Source of the DNA: Phoronis australis
Taxonomy: Eukaryota > Phoronida > Phoronidae
Direction of reading: 5' to 3'
DNA: 64,000 nucleotides
Assembly: GCA_002633005.1 (NCBI GenBank)
Contig: NMRA01000555.1
Span: 99,514-163,513 of the forward strand
Shown: positions 1 through 13,109 of the stretch, piece after piece
How positions within the stretch are numbered: position 1 is the first letter of the stretch
Layout of the letters: each line of letters opens with the position of its first letter
The notes under the pieces: generated by a model
The model's database searches: none
What the model was told of the DNA's origin: nothing
What the model saw: the letters and a program-made list of their open reading frames with translations, nothing else
Made by a program: the position numbers and the translations under genes

Positions 1-2840
1 TTCCGGAGTCTTTGCATTTTACCGCGATGTATCAAGTTAGCTGACATTTGTTGCGTACTGAATTAAAAAACACTACATGTACAGGCATTCAGAGTTCATC
101 AGTGAACGGGACGAGACGTTTACTTAGAAATCGGCAAACAAAATCTGGAATATCATTCGAGGATTGAGGAATTATAGATGACTAAACTATGATATGAAAT
201 GTAGGGGAAGCAAATTGTTTTTAACTTTCCTCGCCTCCCCGTCTTTGGGAAACCCTACAAACCGTAGGTACACCTGAAATAAGGGCAGCACAAACTTCTC
301 ACACGACTGGCCACAACTGCTTTCCACACTTGTAATGACTCGCCTACAAGGGATTGAAATGCGCCTGTTAATAGGAAACGTAGACTGTGAAGGAGTTTAT
401 ATATTGGCGGTGGTGACATGCAGTGATACGGCGGGTTAATAAGATGAAGAATAAGAAGATTTAAAATGAAAACTATTATCTCTGGACTGAAGCTGAAGTG
501 CTGAAATGGGGTATGAGGACTTGAATTTTTTTAGAATTAGTGTGTCTCTCGGAGGCCTTTCGATATTTTGTTCTCTGGCTCGTATTTATTTTCGAGTACG
601 ACTTCAAGCACACTGCCAGACCAAACTTGAAATTTGGAGCCGAGTCTGTACTCGAGTTGAGTATGAAGTTTGAATTTGAGTATGATTCGAGTCCGAGTAC
701 GGAGATTGGAGACCGGGCCCTGCTCTCATTCACAGGAGATGCTAGGCTAGTAAACATCTTTATCGCTTACATAGAATCTGTGATTCCCGTTCGTGCATTT
801 TTTCTATTTTTATTATTGTTAAAATTTTCCTGAACTTCCTATAGTTCAACAGATTGCCAAGGTTGGGGGACCCCTTTTCATTGCTGTTGCAAGACCTAAA
901 GCTACTCGACAATGGATCACCTTGCATGTTACTGGCCAATGAATTCTTGACATTTGTCTTAACCAGAGTGAAAGGTGTAGGAAGTGCCCTAATTATTATA
1001 CCGATCCCGAATGTAATGCGGACTAAGAAGAGCAATGTTGCCCCTGGCCAAAGGCCACATAAGGCCCTCTCAGGTTTATGTGACCAGGTATGTCAGATAT
1101 GTCAGACTACATGTCTTTTATTAAATCATGAAACGGTTTCTGAAGCTGCTGCCATGCTTTGTTGCGGACTGACATCGTCTCTTTGCTTTGCTGTGAGGTT
1201 TTATGGTTTTAACGGTATCTGATTGGGCACATTACTAGTTGCGTGACATCCGCCTTTCGACGGGCAGGTGTGTCAATATTACAGGATACCAAGAATTATC
1301 TGTGTTGCAGACAGTCAGAGAACATAAGTATAAGTAGGCATTGTCAGAGATTGACTCTGGGTTTGTTTAAAAGGTAGCTATGCTTTGAGATTGTGCGTAG
1401 ATGGAGAGTGAATAATCAAATCCAGTAATTAATTTATTATATGATAACCCCTAATTAAACAAATGAAACCTATTGTTAATTAAGTAATCAACTACAAAGA
1501 GTAACTACACTAGCGCCCTCTTTAAAGATTACATTAATCAAACAACCAAAACAATCAAATGTCTTATCTGCTATCCAAGCTAGGGCTCTCCACTTGTTGG
1601 ATGTCTGTCCTGTTGGTGAATCTTCGAACTACACACGCTGTACAGCGACAGTGTACTTGCTGGTCACCGTCTCTGGTGATGCAGCACTTGCAGCAATTTC
1701 TTCTACCCGCGATTCTTCTTGCTGGTCACAGTCTCTGTCTGATGAGCAACACTTCAGGTAGTATCTTACTACCCACGATGCAAGTGACAAGCTCTTAGTT
1801 AACTTCCTGTTCGTTAACCCTTGCCTTTGCCAAGATCCTTTCTAGAATCTTCCACGAGATGGCTCTGCTTCTGTACACCGTAGCAAGTCTTTATGCTTCA
1901 ACTACTATAGTGCATCTAATTATCCTGTTGATTTCAGCCCATAATATAACATTCTACTTATTTAGTGATTGGCTAATAAAAACCACATGATCATGTCCAC
2001 TCATATTATTGGCTGTTACAGTTTGTTCTCAGAATTTTTTTAGAATTTCTAGAGTACTTTGACCCCAGAACCCAAAGTTGTAAACACCATCTAAAAATAG
2101 ATTTTGACGTTAAAGTACATGTGAACAAGTCTGACCCCAGGATTAAAAAATACATATGCTCAAATTTTGGGCAACTTAAAATGGATCTATTCTTACTAAT
2201 TACTTAATCAATGTATATTCTCACAGTCATGTAATAAAATTGCACGGGTAACCCAAATTTTAATTTAACGACATAAGGTTATGTGGAAGGAATATCTACA
2301 AACCATGGAAATTAGATTTCTAAACCATTTCTATATTTATGAAGGTTGATAGCCTGTACACATTGACCTTATATATCAATCTGTCATTAATTTAATTATT
2401 TGATCAAAAATTTAATTGGATTTCGGGAAAACGATACACTCATAGAAAAACAGCAAAGTCGATGACATGATCAATTTTCGTTTGATATAAATGTTAAAGA
2501 TGAAATGTGACAAATGCCCATTCTGTTTTATTCAATGTTTGCGTTTTCAGGAAGTTGCCGATTATCAATTTATCTAGCTCCCTTGCCAAAGTAGAACAAT
2601 AAAAATCGATAAAAGAGTTAAGAGAAACAGTGCATAATGTACTCGATTTGAAAGTTTTATTGGAATCCTATCTGTATCAGCTATTAAAAAATTGTGTTTT
2701 GAGCTTCACCAAGTTTGGACATTTGCGTAGGATCCCCTTAAGTTAACCTTAACTTGATGATTGAACATTGGTCTTTTACTGTGCCGCGCAATGATATCGT
2801 ATAATTAAGAACTATTGGTCATTAAATACGCCATAACTTC
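1..2840. other. No gene recognised
   Basis: AT-rich sequence with only short chance ORFs (the longest, 854-1222, has no family resemblance). Between 540 and 720 there is a purine/GAGT-rich stretch of short imperfect repeats (GAGTACG, GAGTTTG). Nothing else can be supported. Confidence 0.5.
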
Positions 2841-2844
2841 ATCA

Positions 2845-2960
2845 CATCAGGCGTTAGCTAACAACAGGTTAGCAGAAAGTCCAGGGTTCAAAACTTGGTC
2901 GGCACAGAGAGCATTTTAGATGTAACTACATGTACATATCACCTGATGTGACCAAAATAT
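2845..2960 (+). mobile_element. Degenerate tRNA-like SINE
   Basis: GTTAGCTAACAACAGGTTAG (A-box-like) is followed at 2879 by GTCCAGGGTTCAAAACTTGG, which resembles a T-arm with B box GGTTCAAAACT. The spacing suits a tRNA-derived element, but pairing is poor. Confidence 0.3.
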
Positions 2961-4204
2961 AGCGCGTGTAAAGATTGATAACTCTTGCTAACCATTTTTC
3001 CTTGTGATTAAAGTTTGGACAGACTCTAGTCAAAAATTTTACTTGTTACTGTGACAAAATCAACCTTTTTACTTCATAATTGCACCCACACATTTAGGTG
3101 TCGGTGCATAATGCTTTGTCTGCATTTGGTGTTTCCTGCTGCATCTCCTGAACGACTTGATGTATTTTAAAGAAGTTTGGCAGGTGTGTTTCTATGAATG
3201 TGACTTTTCCCAAAACGTCTTTAAAATTCCTTGCTGGGTTTTCATGACGTTTAGCAGATAGCTTTCTATATTTCTATTAAGATGACGTATTTCGTTTTTT
3301 TGCCAGGATCATTATGACAATTGACCTATCGCTATTTAGAAAGCAGCATGATTGACACACCTTTGTTTCCAAGCCGCCAGTTTACCCGACAAGCAACACG
3401 CTGCCGGGTAAAATTTAGTATTTGTTAGTCGATATTACGCAAGGGGGTGGAGCTTGCGATAGGTCAATTGGCGAATGTTTTAGAAGAACGCAGCTGACGC
3501 TTTCTTTGGGTGAGTAGTCTGACGCCCCATAGGGTCAATTATATTACTTTTGCAACCACGGCTGTTTCTCAAACCTTTCTGAAATGTGGCAGATATGTTC
3601 CTTTAAAGACGAGGTTCAGACCATTCCAATTGCATCTTTGTTCCTTAGTGACAATATTTTGCCCTTGCCTCTGTATCATCAGTTTTAATTCTTTTTCAAG
3701 AAATTTTCAAGAAATTTGGTGACAGCATCTTTTCATTTTGGGGTAGATTCCATGTATTCTGCGTCACGTAGTGGTCATTTTAATTATTTCAGGTGTATTT
3801 GTTACCGTTCTCCTCTGTATGCATCAAATCGCTCACAGGATTACTATCAAACTTGACCGATGGGTTTCTGCAGATTGTCAATTTTCCGATGGGCCCTGCT
3901 ATTGTGGTGACGCCCAAAGATGTTTTTATGTGCTCCATATTCATATCTGGGTGCATATTTCCGTCATCTCTGTCTGGGTGTCCTTCGTCCGCATCTCCTA
4001 ACCTCCTTGCAGGATCTTACTAAAATTTGGCAGGTGTGTTTCTATGTGGCTGACGACGAGTTTTGAACCGACCCGAATAACGCTGTGCCCCCTAGTAACA
4101 ATCCTAGTTTTTACGTTTGCTTCTGTATCTTTGGATTTCCTTGAAAAGCTTATTATTTAAAATGACTAATTTTTATTAAAATGACATAGGCAAGAAATTG
4201 AATT

Positions 4205-4395
4205 TTGGGGTTCAAAAGCGGGGCCTTTCAATTTACTATAGAGGGTCTCGCTCAAAGGGGTCGAAGAGCGGGGCGCTCTAAATTAAGAAGGCCTCGCTCG
4301 AAGAGGTCCAAACAGCAGGCCCCTATATTAATATAGTCGGCCCCGCTTTTCGGTCCCCTTCGAGCGGACTTTCTATATTAATATAGTGAGCGAAT
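4205..4395. repeat. GC-rich foldback insertion in the array
   Basis: Units of about 50 bases (AAGCGGGGC...CTCGCTC.AAGGGGTC) repeat and invert. TATATTAATATAG palindromes occur twice, and the left AAAAGCGGGGCC reappears reversed near 4337. It interrupts the array, so it looks like a later insertion. Confidence 0.45.
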
Positions 4396-4544
4396 TTTCA
4401 TGGAATTCGGCAGATAGGCTTTTAATATGATGCCATTCTGTAATTGGATGGATTCGACAAAATTTACCCCACCTTGCGGAAATTTTTGTTAATTTCGCGT
4501 CTTTTTTCTGCCGTTTGCGTCTCTACAAGTTATTTGCCAAACCC

Positions 4545-4968
4545 AAGGTACCTAAACTACACGGTTAACGGACCCCGAAACACGGTCACGGACCTGCAAA
4601 CACCGTCCACTGACCCACAAACACGGGAACGGACTCACAAAACACGATCCATTCACCCAAATACACGGGACAGGGACTCATATTCACAAGGAAACACTCT
4701 TAACGGACCGCCAAACACGGGTCACGGACTCGTCGGCTTCCTCGGTGAGCTGACATCTACATTTCGTCCGTAAACCGTGTTTGGCGGTCTGTTAACCGCG
4801 TTTCTTCGTGAATGTGAGTCCGTGTCCCGTGTATTTGGGTGAAGGGATCGTGTTTTGTGAGTCCGTTCCCGTGTTTGTGAGTCAGTGGACGGTGTTTGCA
4901 TGTCCGTTAATCGTGGTCATGCGTCCGTGACCGTGTTTATGAGTCCGTTAACCGTGTACAGGTACCTT
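4545..4968. mobile_element. 424-bp foldback element with internal 20-22 bp tandem repeats
   Basis: The ends AAGGTACCT... and ...AGGTACCTT are inverted, and arms of about 190 bases pair along their length around a loop of about 36 bases (near 4735-4770). Each arm is itself a chain of 20-22 base repeats of the form CGGACC-CAAACACGGG-A. No protein is encoded. This is a foldback or MITE-type element within the 145-bp array. Confidence 0.75.
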
Positions 4969-6599
4969 AAAACAGCTCAAAGGATCACAATATAAGTTTA
5001 CAGCTGACGAGAAGACCACGACTGACGTCAAACTTCGTACGGGACTGCCTACTACATGCCCCCATAGTGGCGATTGTTTTTAACGTCTGCAGCCGGAACT
5101 CTTTAACCATTTCAAGGATCTTTGTAAGATTTGAAAGATGTATTTCTCTGTAGCCGTCGACAAACGTAATGAGTGTCGAAGTGATCGAGTTACCACTTTG
5201 CCTTGGCAAAATGATTTTTTTTACTTTAACTTGTGTACTTTTGGATTTCAGTATTATATCTTTATGGGTTTCAGTAAATGAATTTTAATGCGGAAGTAAA
5301 GATGCCACATCATTTTGGAAAACTTCGACGAATTTTACGCCACCTTGTGGATATTTTTGTTATTTTTGCATCTGCTTCCTGCGTCCGCCTCCCTTTCGCT
5401 CAACGGATCGTTATGAAATTCACAGAAGTGTTGCTTATGAGAAGACCATGACTGACGTTGATTTTCAGAGGGTTTCGACAGCTGTTTCTCGCCCTAGTGG
5501 CGATTTTTTTTCCATTTGCGACGGAATCTCCTTTACCCATTGAAGGAGCTTTGTGCTATTTAAAGGTGAATTCCTAAGGAGCCGTCGACAAATGATAATG
5601 ATTGTCGATCTGATCCAGATACCGCAGTGCACTCTAGTGGCAAAATGTTTGCCTTCCAATTTTTGGACAGATTCGATGTTGTCTACGCCACCTGCTGGCC
5701 GTTTAAAAACTTCCGCTTATGTTGTTTACCGCTGTGTCTCTATCTGCAAAACCACTCAAAGTATGATTATGAAAATTGCGGGTTATGTTCCTGATGCAAG
5801 CAACCTGGCTGATGTTGATTTTCGGATGTTTTTTTACTTCTGGCGCCCCTTAGAGACAATTTTGCTTTTTTGCATTTATGGCTGTATCAACTTAACCCTT
5901 TTTAGGATCTTTGCGAAATATGGCAAATGGGCTTCTATAGAGATGGCAACAGGTGACGATGAGTTACAAACAGATTAGAATATATCTGTGTCCCCTAATG
6001 TCAATTGTTTTTTTTTTACGTTTGCCTCTATATATTAGGAGTTCGTCGGCTTCTTTTCATGAAAGTTGGCAAATAGTTGTGTTTTAAAGACATGACACCT
6101 TCTCAATGTGGATGTTTTTGGCGCATTTTCGCTTATTATGCGCCATCTTATGGCCATTTTTATAATACTAAAAACTCTCACAGAAGCACAACGTTTTAGT
6201 TGCTATCGTGGGGGTCTTTCTGCTCTCCGCGTTGCTCTCTTTAGCATCTGTGCTTGTATGTATCTAACCACTGGTAATGTTACAATTTTGGTATAAGTAG
6301 TTCTATTAAGTTGAAAACATTTGGAAGATTTCAATTACCGCAGGTGCCTCCCAATGGTAATTTGTGCTTTTCTCAAAAAGCTTACGTCTGCCTCTATTTT
6401 TTGGAGTTTCTTTGCGGATTTTCATGCAATTTTGGTTGATAATCTTGTGTTGGAGAGATGATGACGTCTCCCCAATTGTGGATAGGTTCAATGTACTCTG
6501 TGCCATCCAATAGCCATTTTTATAATATTGAAAACACTACTGGATTTGCATTGCAGTTGTGCGTGCATTTCAACGCTCCACGTAACTCTTGTTTACAGA

Positions 6600-8030
6600 A
6601 AGCAAGAATCAAAAATGTTAATATCATTTGAGCATGTGTTGCAATACTGCATTTGTCCAAGTTTACGATTAGTGTAGGGGGATGTATTGTTTTTCAAATG
6701 AGAACCATTCATTTCACAACACACATCCCATCGAGTCCGGTCAACGGTTCCATCGAAAAATTTTGTACTACATGTACACTGTAGCTCGCAATTAATTTAT
6801 GCAGCAGATTATCAGTGCAACTCGGGATGTTGCGATGTTGCATTTTGAAGGTACCAAAAGATTTCAAAATAAACTAGATGAACCTCAACCAAATTTTCCA
6901 AGATTTTGCCAAATTTGGATAACTTTTTTCCAGTATAATCTGTCAGTTTAAGCGAACTTTTGTCAGTTGAATGTGACATTGTGTTAAGTCGCTGATGTTT
7001 GTTAGTGAAAGGACTTACCTAGTAAGTTGCCGCCACTTCGAATACGCGCATGGTACAGCACCTGTCTACATTTTGTTGAGATTTAGCTAGAATTGGATTG
7101 AATTCTTTTATTAGCCTTCTCGAATTACATCATTGTCTAGCTTATTTTGAAAATTTTTGTATGCAAGTTTTCGCACCTTTACACAATATGTTTTACATTG
7201 CATTGTAATTTGTTTGTATGTTGGAGGAAATTAAGATATATACATATCCATGGAGATTTTGCATGTATGTGTGTTTCAAAAGTAAAATGCATTCACAATG
7301 TAATGCAACTAGTTAGCAAATGTTTGGTTCACCACTTGATCAAATTTCAACCAGGCACTAATTTCAAACATCAGGCTTAATTTTCATATTAGAACTGGCA
7401 ACAGCATAGAAAATAATACGACTCAAATGGCCACCGTAGCCGTAGGGGTACGGAACATGTAATCCCTTTACAGTCCACTTATGTTTTTTTCCATTTGAGT
7501 ACCTCGGAACTAACCAGTAATCATAAAATCCACGGGTCCCGGAGATTTATCTCGATCTTTTCATAACTTTCTATTACTGCAGCCTACCGGTTCAGTAAAT
7601 GAGCTAAATCAATCACATTGAGTTCAGTGATGATTTCAGCCCAAGCGCCTTGTTCTGTGATTGGCTATCAGGCAGCTTGCTTAATTCCAAGTTCACTCAA
7701 AACTCATTCCCGCTTGATTTAGATGTTCAGCGATATTCCAAATTCACGTACGGCATCAGGCAGTGTGATCTTAGAATTCCTAGTTACCCAACATTCGATT
7801 CCGATTGATCGTGAGATTAAGCGACATCCCAATGTCACGTACAGCAATACGACACCCATCACCTGTTAACAATACAGCGCCTTCTATGGCAGATTAGCTC
7901 ACAAATCATTCAAATGGAAACGATTGATACATTTTTTTCACTGTAGAGAAATTATTGTAGTCAGATGTTGTAGGATAATAGTGAACTGAAAATGGAAACT
8001 GTGAAGCCATGTTTATTCACCATTACATGA
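6600..8030. other. No gene recognised
   Basis: AT-rich non-coding sequence between the 145-bp array and the gypsy relic. No repeat, promoter or exon could be identified. Confidence 0.5.
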
Positions 8031-8044
8031 GACAGGAACAGGAA

Positions 8045-9625
8045 ACACAGAATCATGGGTAACTGGTATTGTTGCTCATCTGAGTAAGTATAGTCATCTG
8101 GTAATCCTCACACAGCCTAATCTGTCCATTGGATATGTTCACTAACGGTGTCCTCCATCTCCAGTAATCTACAGGTTTTAGAATGCCCTCGAGAGCCTCG
8201 TCAGGAGACACTGCGTTAGTGACACTCTCAAAAACTGATGCAAGGTCCACTTCCATCGCTTTCAACCAATTTTTGCCAAACAACTTCGGTTGTTTTCCCT
8301 TGGCAACCACAAAAAGTAACTGAAGATATTGATAAAAAATAATAAATCTATTACCGGACTTACGGTTACATAGAGATGGCTACGTTACGTCCTCCTCTCG
8401 AGGACTTCATCAGGCCACTGAGTTGTCACGTGACTCGTCATGTGATCTGTCGCACAGTTATGGGGACGGCTATGATTCTGCAGTTTTTAGTCATATAGCT
8501 TCCACAGACCACTCTTTCGCCATGGAAGATGTCAAGATCCTAGATAGAGAGGAACTTGGTTTAGAAGAGGGGTCAAAGAAGCTGTTCACGAGAGAATTGA
8601 GAATCCTAGCCTCAACAAACAGGGGGGGGGCTGAGGTTTCTCTTACGAAGGACGTGGGACAGGGCGCTGAAGAGGATCCCGCGAAAACTGTGCGACAGAT
8701 CACATGGCGAGTCACGTGACAACTCAGTGGCCTGATGAAGTCCTCGAGAGGAGGACGTAACGTAGCCATCCCTATGTAACCGTAAGTTCAGTAATAGATT
8801 TATTAATTTTTCTACCTTATTACAGCAACTGGATGACTGAAAACACTCATTGAAAAGATTGATCATGCCACACAGCTTGAACAATACATTCACCCAACAT
8901 TTCAATTTCTACTTGATTATAACCAAAAACATGCCGGCTAGTCGGATTCAGCTTCAATTTCAAACCTAATTCGTGAGCTGTGTGCTCCGAGACAATGGTA
9001 ATGTAAGCCTGCGTGTCAACCAGGAAATTAGTAGGATTATTGTTAACCAAAATGTTTGTTGCAAAGCCTACACTGTCCGAGCTGTCCTTTAACACCAGTA
9101 GGTAGTCCTCAGTGGCTGTGGTAGCACTTGCAGTCTTCACGCTCTGGGCGTTCCGCAACGACGGACATTGTTTACCGGTTGACCACGGATGTGAGGTCAC
9201 TGAAGTGGTATTTTGATTCTGTTCATAACACTGTTTCTTAAAGAATTCTTTCTCGTTATCACTGAATTTCTAAAAATAGTGGCACTTGCTCTTTTTATAT
9301 TCAGGAACTGAACTTTCGTGGCGAAGTCAGTGCCTGGATGCAATTGTTGTTTCCTGCTTTGTGCCAATTCTAAAGATTGTCCTAGTTTGCACGCTTTCTC
9401 AAATGTGAGAGTTAATTCTGTTAACAGTTTCTTTTGAATCAGTACCGACTGCAACCCACACACTAATATGTCTCTTAAAGCCTGGTCTAGGAAAGTTCCG
9501 AATTTACAATATCGAGACAGTTGCTTCAGACGAACAAAGAATCATCCAATGGTCTCGTCCAGTTTCTGTTCCGCGGAGCTATTAATATCTTTCTGAAGCG
9601 GTGAGAGCTGGAAAAAAAAGAATGG
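8045..9625 (-). mobile_element. Ty3/gypsy retrotransposon fragment (gag, protease, start of RT), dead
   Basis: Minus-strand translations give, in element order: a gag piece at 9625-9200 (KFGTFLDQALRDILVCGLQS, then IQKKLLTE and AQSLELAQSRK-like text), a retroviral-type aspartic protease at 9150-8850 (NFLVDTQAYITIVS), and at 8310-8045 the spacer [14 protein letters not shown] leading into the first reverse transcriptase motif ([19 protein letters not shown]). The catalytic DTG of the protease is DTQ, the gag piece has an in-frame stop near 9550, and the rest of RT, RNase H and integrase are absent. No LTRs were found. A 464-bp inverted-repeat element splits it. It is an old relic with no coding capacity. 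Confidence 0.8.
8341..8804. mobile_element. 464-bp inverted-repeat element inserted in the gypsy relic
   Basis: Bases 8341-8459 and 8686-8804 are inverted copies, about 119 bases with only a handful of mismatches. Both begin AATAAATCTATTAC and include ACTTACGGTTACATAG. The 226-base middle has no convincing protein. Both arms carry CCTGATGAAGTCCTC with a short GTCCTC/GAGGAC stem, like the CTGATGA plus stem II part of hammerhead ribozymes, but followed by GTAAC instead of GAAAC. Such motifs and inverted ends are known in Penelope-like elements, so a derivative of those or a MITE are both possible. Confidence 0.7.
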
Positions 9626-9639
9626 ACCTTGAGTTGTTT

Positions 9640-10900
9640 ACGACACATACATTGTAAAGTTGGCCTTTACGGGCTACAAAACAGCCGCGCCCAAAGGGAA
9701 GCATTCAGAACGTCGTGGCAACTGCTACTGCTGATCTTATACTGAAAAACCTGTCTGGCAAGACGCTATAAAATGGGTAAGACATGAAACACTCTCTATT
9801 TGGAGGTTGTTTTTCGAAGTGTCTTATGTTTTTTTATATTTTTGGCTAAATAGCTTACGGACGGTGTAGCCTGTTAAACGAGATTGGACTATAGCCAAAA
9901 GTAAGAAAATTTACCTACAGTTCCGAGCTCATACAGAAATCCATAGCCTGTTTGGGAGAAGAATAAAAACTAAAGTAAACCCTTGGCTATTGACTCTTCG
10001 GGAAACAGGGACATTGAAGGAAATTTGTGCAACGTCACCCATTTGTTAAACGTTAAAACGAATAGTTCTCATGTTTGTTTTTTATTGAGGACTTGTCCAT
10101 CCAGGTCTTGCATATTCGTTTCGACTTGTTTTGTCAATGGACAGTTTCGCTATTTTTTATTTGCTCACTTGTTTTGTTTTACATTTTATTTCAAAAGTAT
10201 ATATCAATACATGAGGAACCCTTTCCAGCTGAAAATTGACCCTCGGACGGCCTTCGTCCGACGGTTGGAGTTTGCTAATGCGATCACAATAGCCCATTGA
10301 ATTCAGTCCAGCTGAATGGCCTGCTTGGTCACGTACGTAATCCTTTAATGACACCTCATTATGCCATAAAACTACGTGCCTGTCGACTATTGGCAAAAAA
10401 AATAAAGTTTATTTTAAAAATCTACCTGCCTAACCGAATTCCTCGCGAAAATCTAAGCATTTTAGAACTTTGAATTTTCTTTCTAGGCCAGAAAATAAAG
10501 TTTTTATTAATATAAAAATTTACCACCTTGTGTACGAGCAGAGCGCAAGAATTTACAAAGGGTATATTGTGATTCGCCGCCATGAGGCAGCTTATAATTT
10601 CCTAACAAAAGGCCAAAATGTACCACAATCAATTTGTTTTAATAAAACGCAAGTTTCAGTATATAACATATTACACAATAAGGAGAATTATTTTGTTAAA
10701 ACGAATAGCAATTGGGAACTTGTTTTTAAGCGTAGGTATACAGTCGTCATTTTCCGAAGTAAACAATCCCACATGCTTCAGTCGAACTTCCAGTGATGTT
10801 TGAGTAGGCCTGCGTAGTTTGCGATCGCGGATTTTTTTCAAAGTAGGCGAGAAGTGCCAAGCTGTGGATAAGAGTGGCAACAGGGCAGACGCCGACCGTG
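9640..10900. other. No gene recognised
   Basis: Upstream side of the gypsy relic. No LTR, primer-binding site or credible ORF was seen. A short hairpin, CGGACGGCCTTCGTCCG, occurs near 10244. Confidence 0.45.
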
Positions 10901-10904
10901 CATA

Positions 10905-11032
10905 GATGAGCGTGTAAGCACTAATCTGTTTCGTTAAGTTTCCCGACTGGCCTGGACACGGAAACTCGAAAGAGACGTGGACTCGACTTCGACACGGTCA
11001 ACTACCCAAAGCTCAAGCGCTTAGGGAATAGA
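10905..11032 (+). promoter_or_regulatory. Possible non-coding 5' exon with donor in a CpG-richer patch
   Basis: The stretch ends GGGAATAGAG followed by a consensus GTAAGT near 11032. The surrounding 10.9-11.6 kb is visibly richer in CG than its flanks. No long open frame runs through it and no downstream coding exon was found. It could be a transcription start of an unseen gene or chance. Confidence 0.15.
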
Positions 11033-11704
11033 GGTAAGTACTAAGGTACACAGTGACAGAGGATCAGAGAATGGTGCACATTTTAACATATTACTTCTTG
11101 CGCGTTAGGTCTACTATTTTTGTTATGTGAATTTATTACAGCCTTCAGGCCTTCCCCGTATCAATTGTTTCTCGCAAACCTGCTCCCATGTAAGTACCTG
11201 TAGGCCTACCGTGGCCCTAGGCCTAGGCAACACGTAGCCCCTCCGCTGGCTAACTTAAAAAAGCGCTTAGTTTCTTCAGCGATCATTTCTGGTTCTGTAC
11301 ATATCTTCCATGTAGCATGTTTGTTGAAGTAAGATGATTATGGCGAAGAATTCGAATTCCACTTTTTAGTAGCCGTTAATTTTTTCATCGCGCGCGACAA
11401 CCACAAACTATTTCCATTGAGTTAGGCAAGGACAAGCGCGAGACTTAGAGAGCGCGTGACCTCGCGTGTGACACTTGCAAAATAGCATGGCAGATATTAG
11501 GGTTTTTTTATATTCCTGTCCCATGGACTGTGTTCATTTACAGGCGTGATTTTACATAACTTCCTCGGCATTCACGGCGATGTAATTTACCTTACCTAAC
11601 CCGTAATGACTGATTTTTTGAGAGTTCGATTTTAAGCTGAATTGTTGCGGAAATTTTTGTGAGGGTCGGGTGTTTGTGTGATTACGCGGAATAGATTTTT
11701 ATTT

Positions 11705-11767
11705 GGCAATGACCATCACCTCTGCTGACCCAACCAGGTTGGGCCAGCAGAGGCGATGGTCATTGCC
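11705..11767. repeat. 63-bp near-perfect palindrome
   Basis: Two 31-base arms (GGCAATGACCATCACCTCTG... and its inverse) flank a single A, with two T/C differences between arms. The end of the 38-kb palindromic element carries a similar ACCATCATCTCT...AGAGACGAT hairpin, so both may belong to one family. Confidence 0.8.
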
Positions 11768-13100
11768 TAGATTTTTATAGGCTTCAATAATTACATTCAA
11801 AAGTGATGAAACCATTAACATTAAAAAATACAAAATTACAGTCTTATTTGATTTAACTTATATTTTTCCTTCTGTATACTTTGTGTTTCATTCTTGCCTT
11901 TTAGGAAAAGTAAATGGGATTTTCAACATGCATTACACCCTACAAGTCGGGTACGTGTTATGAACTCTAACTTTGTATGCCAGTGGATTTGTCAAAGGGA
12001 AACAACGCAGATGACTCAAAGCAAGAGTGTCCTCCCAATGGAAAACATTGTTTAATGGTAACACAGTGAACTACTTAACACAAGATGGAGACCAAACAAG
12101 GATTAAAATATACGTGAATGTTTTTATGCGAGAAGTAGCTAAGGAAGACTTAAGGAGTAATGCAATGCGAGGACAGAATGCCAGGTACAAACGTCAGTTC
12201 ACAGTTCTTGTCATATTGGGTTAACTGCTGAATCCCCTGCAATAGTCCTATATAACATGCAAAATTCTGAGAACCACTTTGCCGGTTGCGGCAGTGCCTT
12301 GCTGTTTGCTTGGTGTTGGTGTTGAGCTGTGCTATAGAGAAGTGGTATATGAACATCGTTATTTAAACTTTGCTTCAATTTGTAAATGAAAGCTATGTGA
12401 ATTTTTCATTCATTTTTATGAAATTTGCAGTTTTAAGTCCAAACCTTTGGCATTCCGTCTGTATGTCACACAAAGTCGTTGGCATAATTTTTGTCGCTCA
12501 TAGCACGATGTCGGAGACATAGTATTCACAAAGGTCTGTCTGCATGTCACACCATGTCCTTGGCATGACATCTCTAAAGGGAATCTATTTTTTTCATATT
12601 TTGCACTGAGATGTAGGTGGGACTTCTCCAAGCGCCATTTGATATTGTTTTGAATAGGGATTCTGTCATGCTCTTAAATTCCCCTTGTATTTTTACAAAC
12701 ATTATTAATAGTTGAGTTTTGTGAAGCAGTTGCCAGGCTTATTTTTTGTGTCATGGTTTGCTCATTTCTTTTTGGTCTGGCCCTCTGGTTCATTTCTAAT
12801 GTTGAGGACCAGGCCATTGACTTGTTGCTGCTGTTAGTTTTGTAATTGTTCTCATCTTAAACAAGTGTTGTATAATATTAAAAGGGTTTTGTAAAGTAGA
12901 TTATTGTACATAGTTCATTAATACTTAGACTTATTGTACACTCTGCACATGCCATGCTGATGTTTAGTGTATACTTTGTTTCAGTGATTATTAAGTAATT
13001 CTGATGTTGATATAAGTTGATGCAATGTGAAGTTTCACTTTGTATTAAAATAATAAGAAATAAATAACTCTCTGCCTGTTGCATGTAACAGATGTGTCGA
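11768..13100. other. No gene recognised
   Basis: AT-rich sequence leading into the LINE tail; it may include an unrecognised part of that LINE. Short ORFs (12027-12224, 12416-12631) resemble nothing known. Confidence 0.4.
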
Positions 13101-13109
13101 TGGCTTTGC

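Larger units (their letters stand above)
3110..6560. repeat. Diverged tandem array, unit near 145 bp, with CTCF-like motifs
   Basis: A sentence-like pattern recurs with much drift: a CCCCTAGTGGCAAT box, a T-rich stretch, GTTTGCGTCTGTATCTC, then GGATCTTTATGAAATTTGGCA and TGTTTCTATG. Examples of the GGATC...TTGGCA part begin near 3165, 3830, 4012, 5115, 5405, 5545, 5900 and 6050; usual spacing is 135-155 bases. The box (5058, 5491, 5629, 5687) on the minus strand resembles CCACTAGGGGGCGC. Short ORFs here, including a 141-codon one at 5553-5978, follow the repeat and are taken as spurious. The same family lies reversed at 51.1-52.3 kb. Confidence 0.7.

Noticed and set aside
5553-5978. 141-codon plus-strand ORF
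   Set aside because: It follows the frame of the 145-bp tandem repeat, has repeat-like composition and no family pattern.
8423-8905. Several overlapping ORFs of 90-98 codons
   Set aside because: They arise from the inverted-repeat element; left and right arms give related text on opposite strands.
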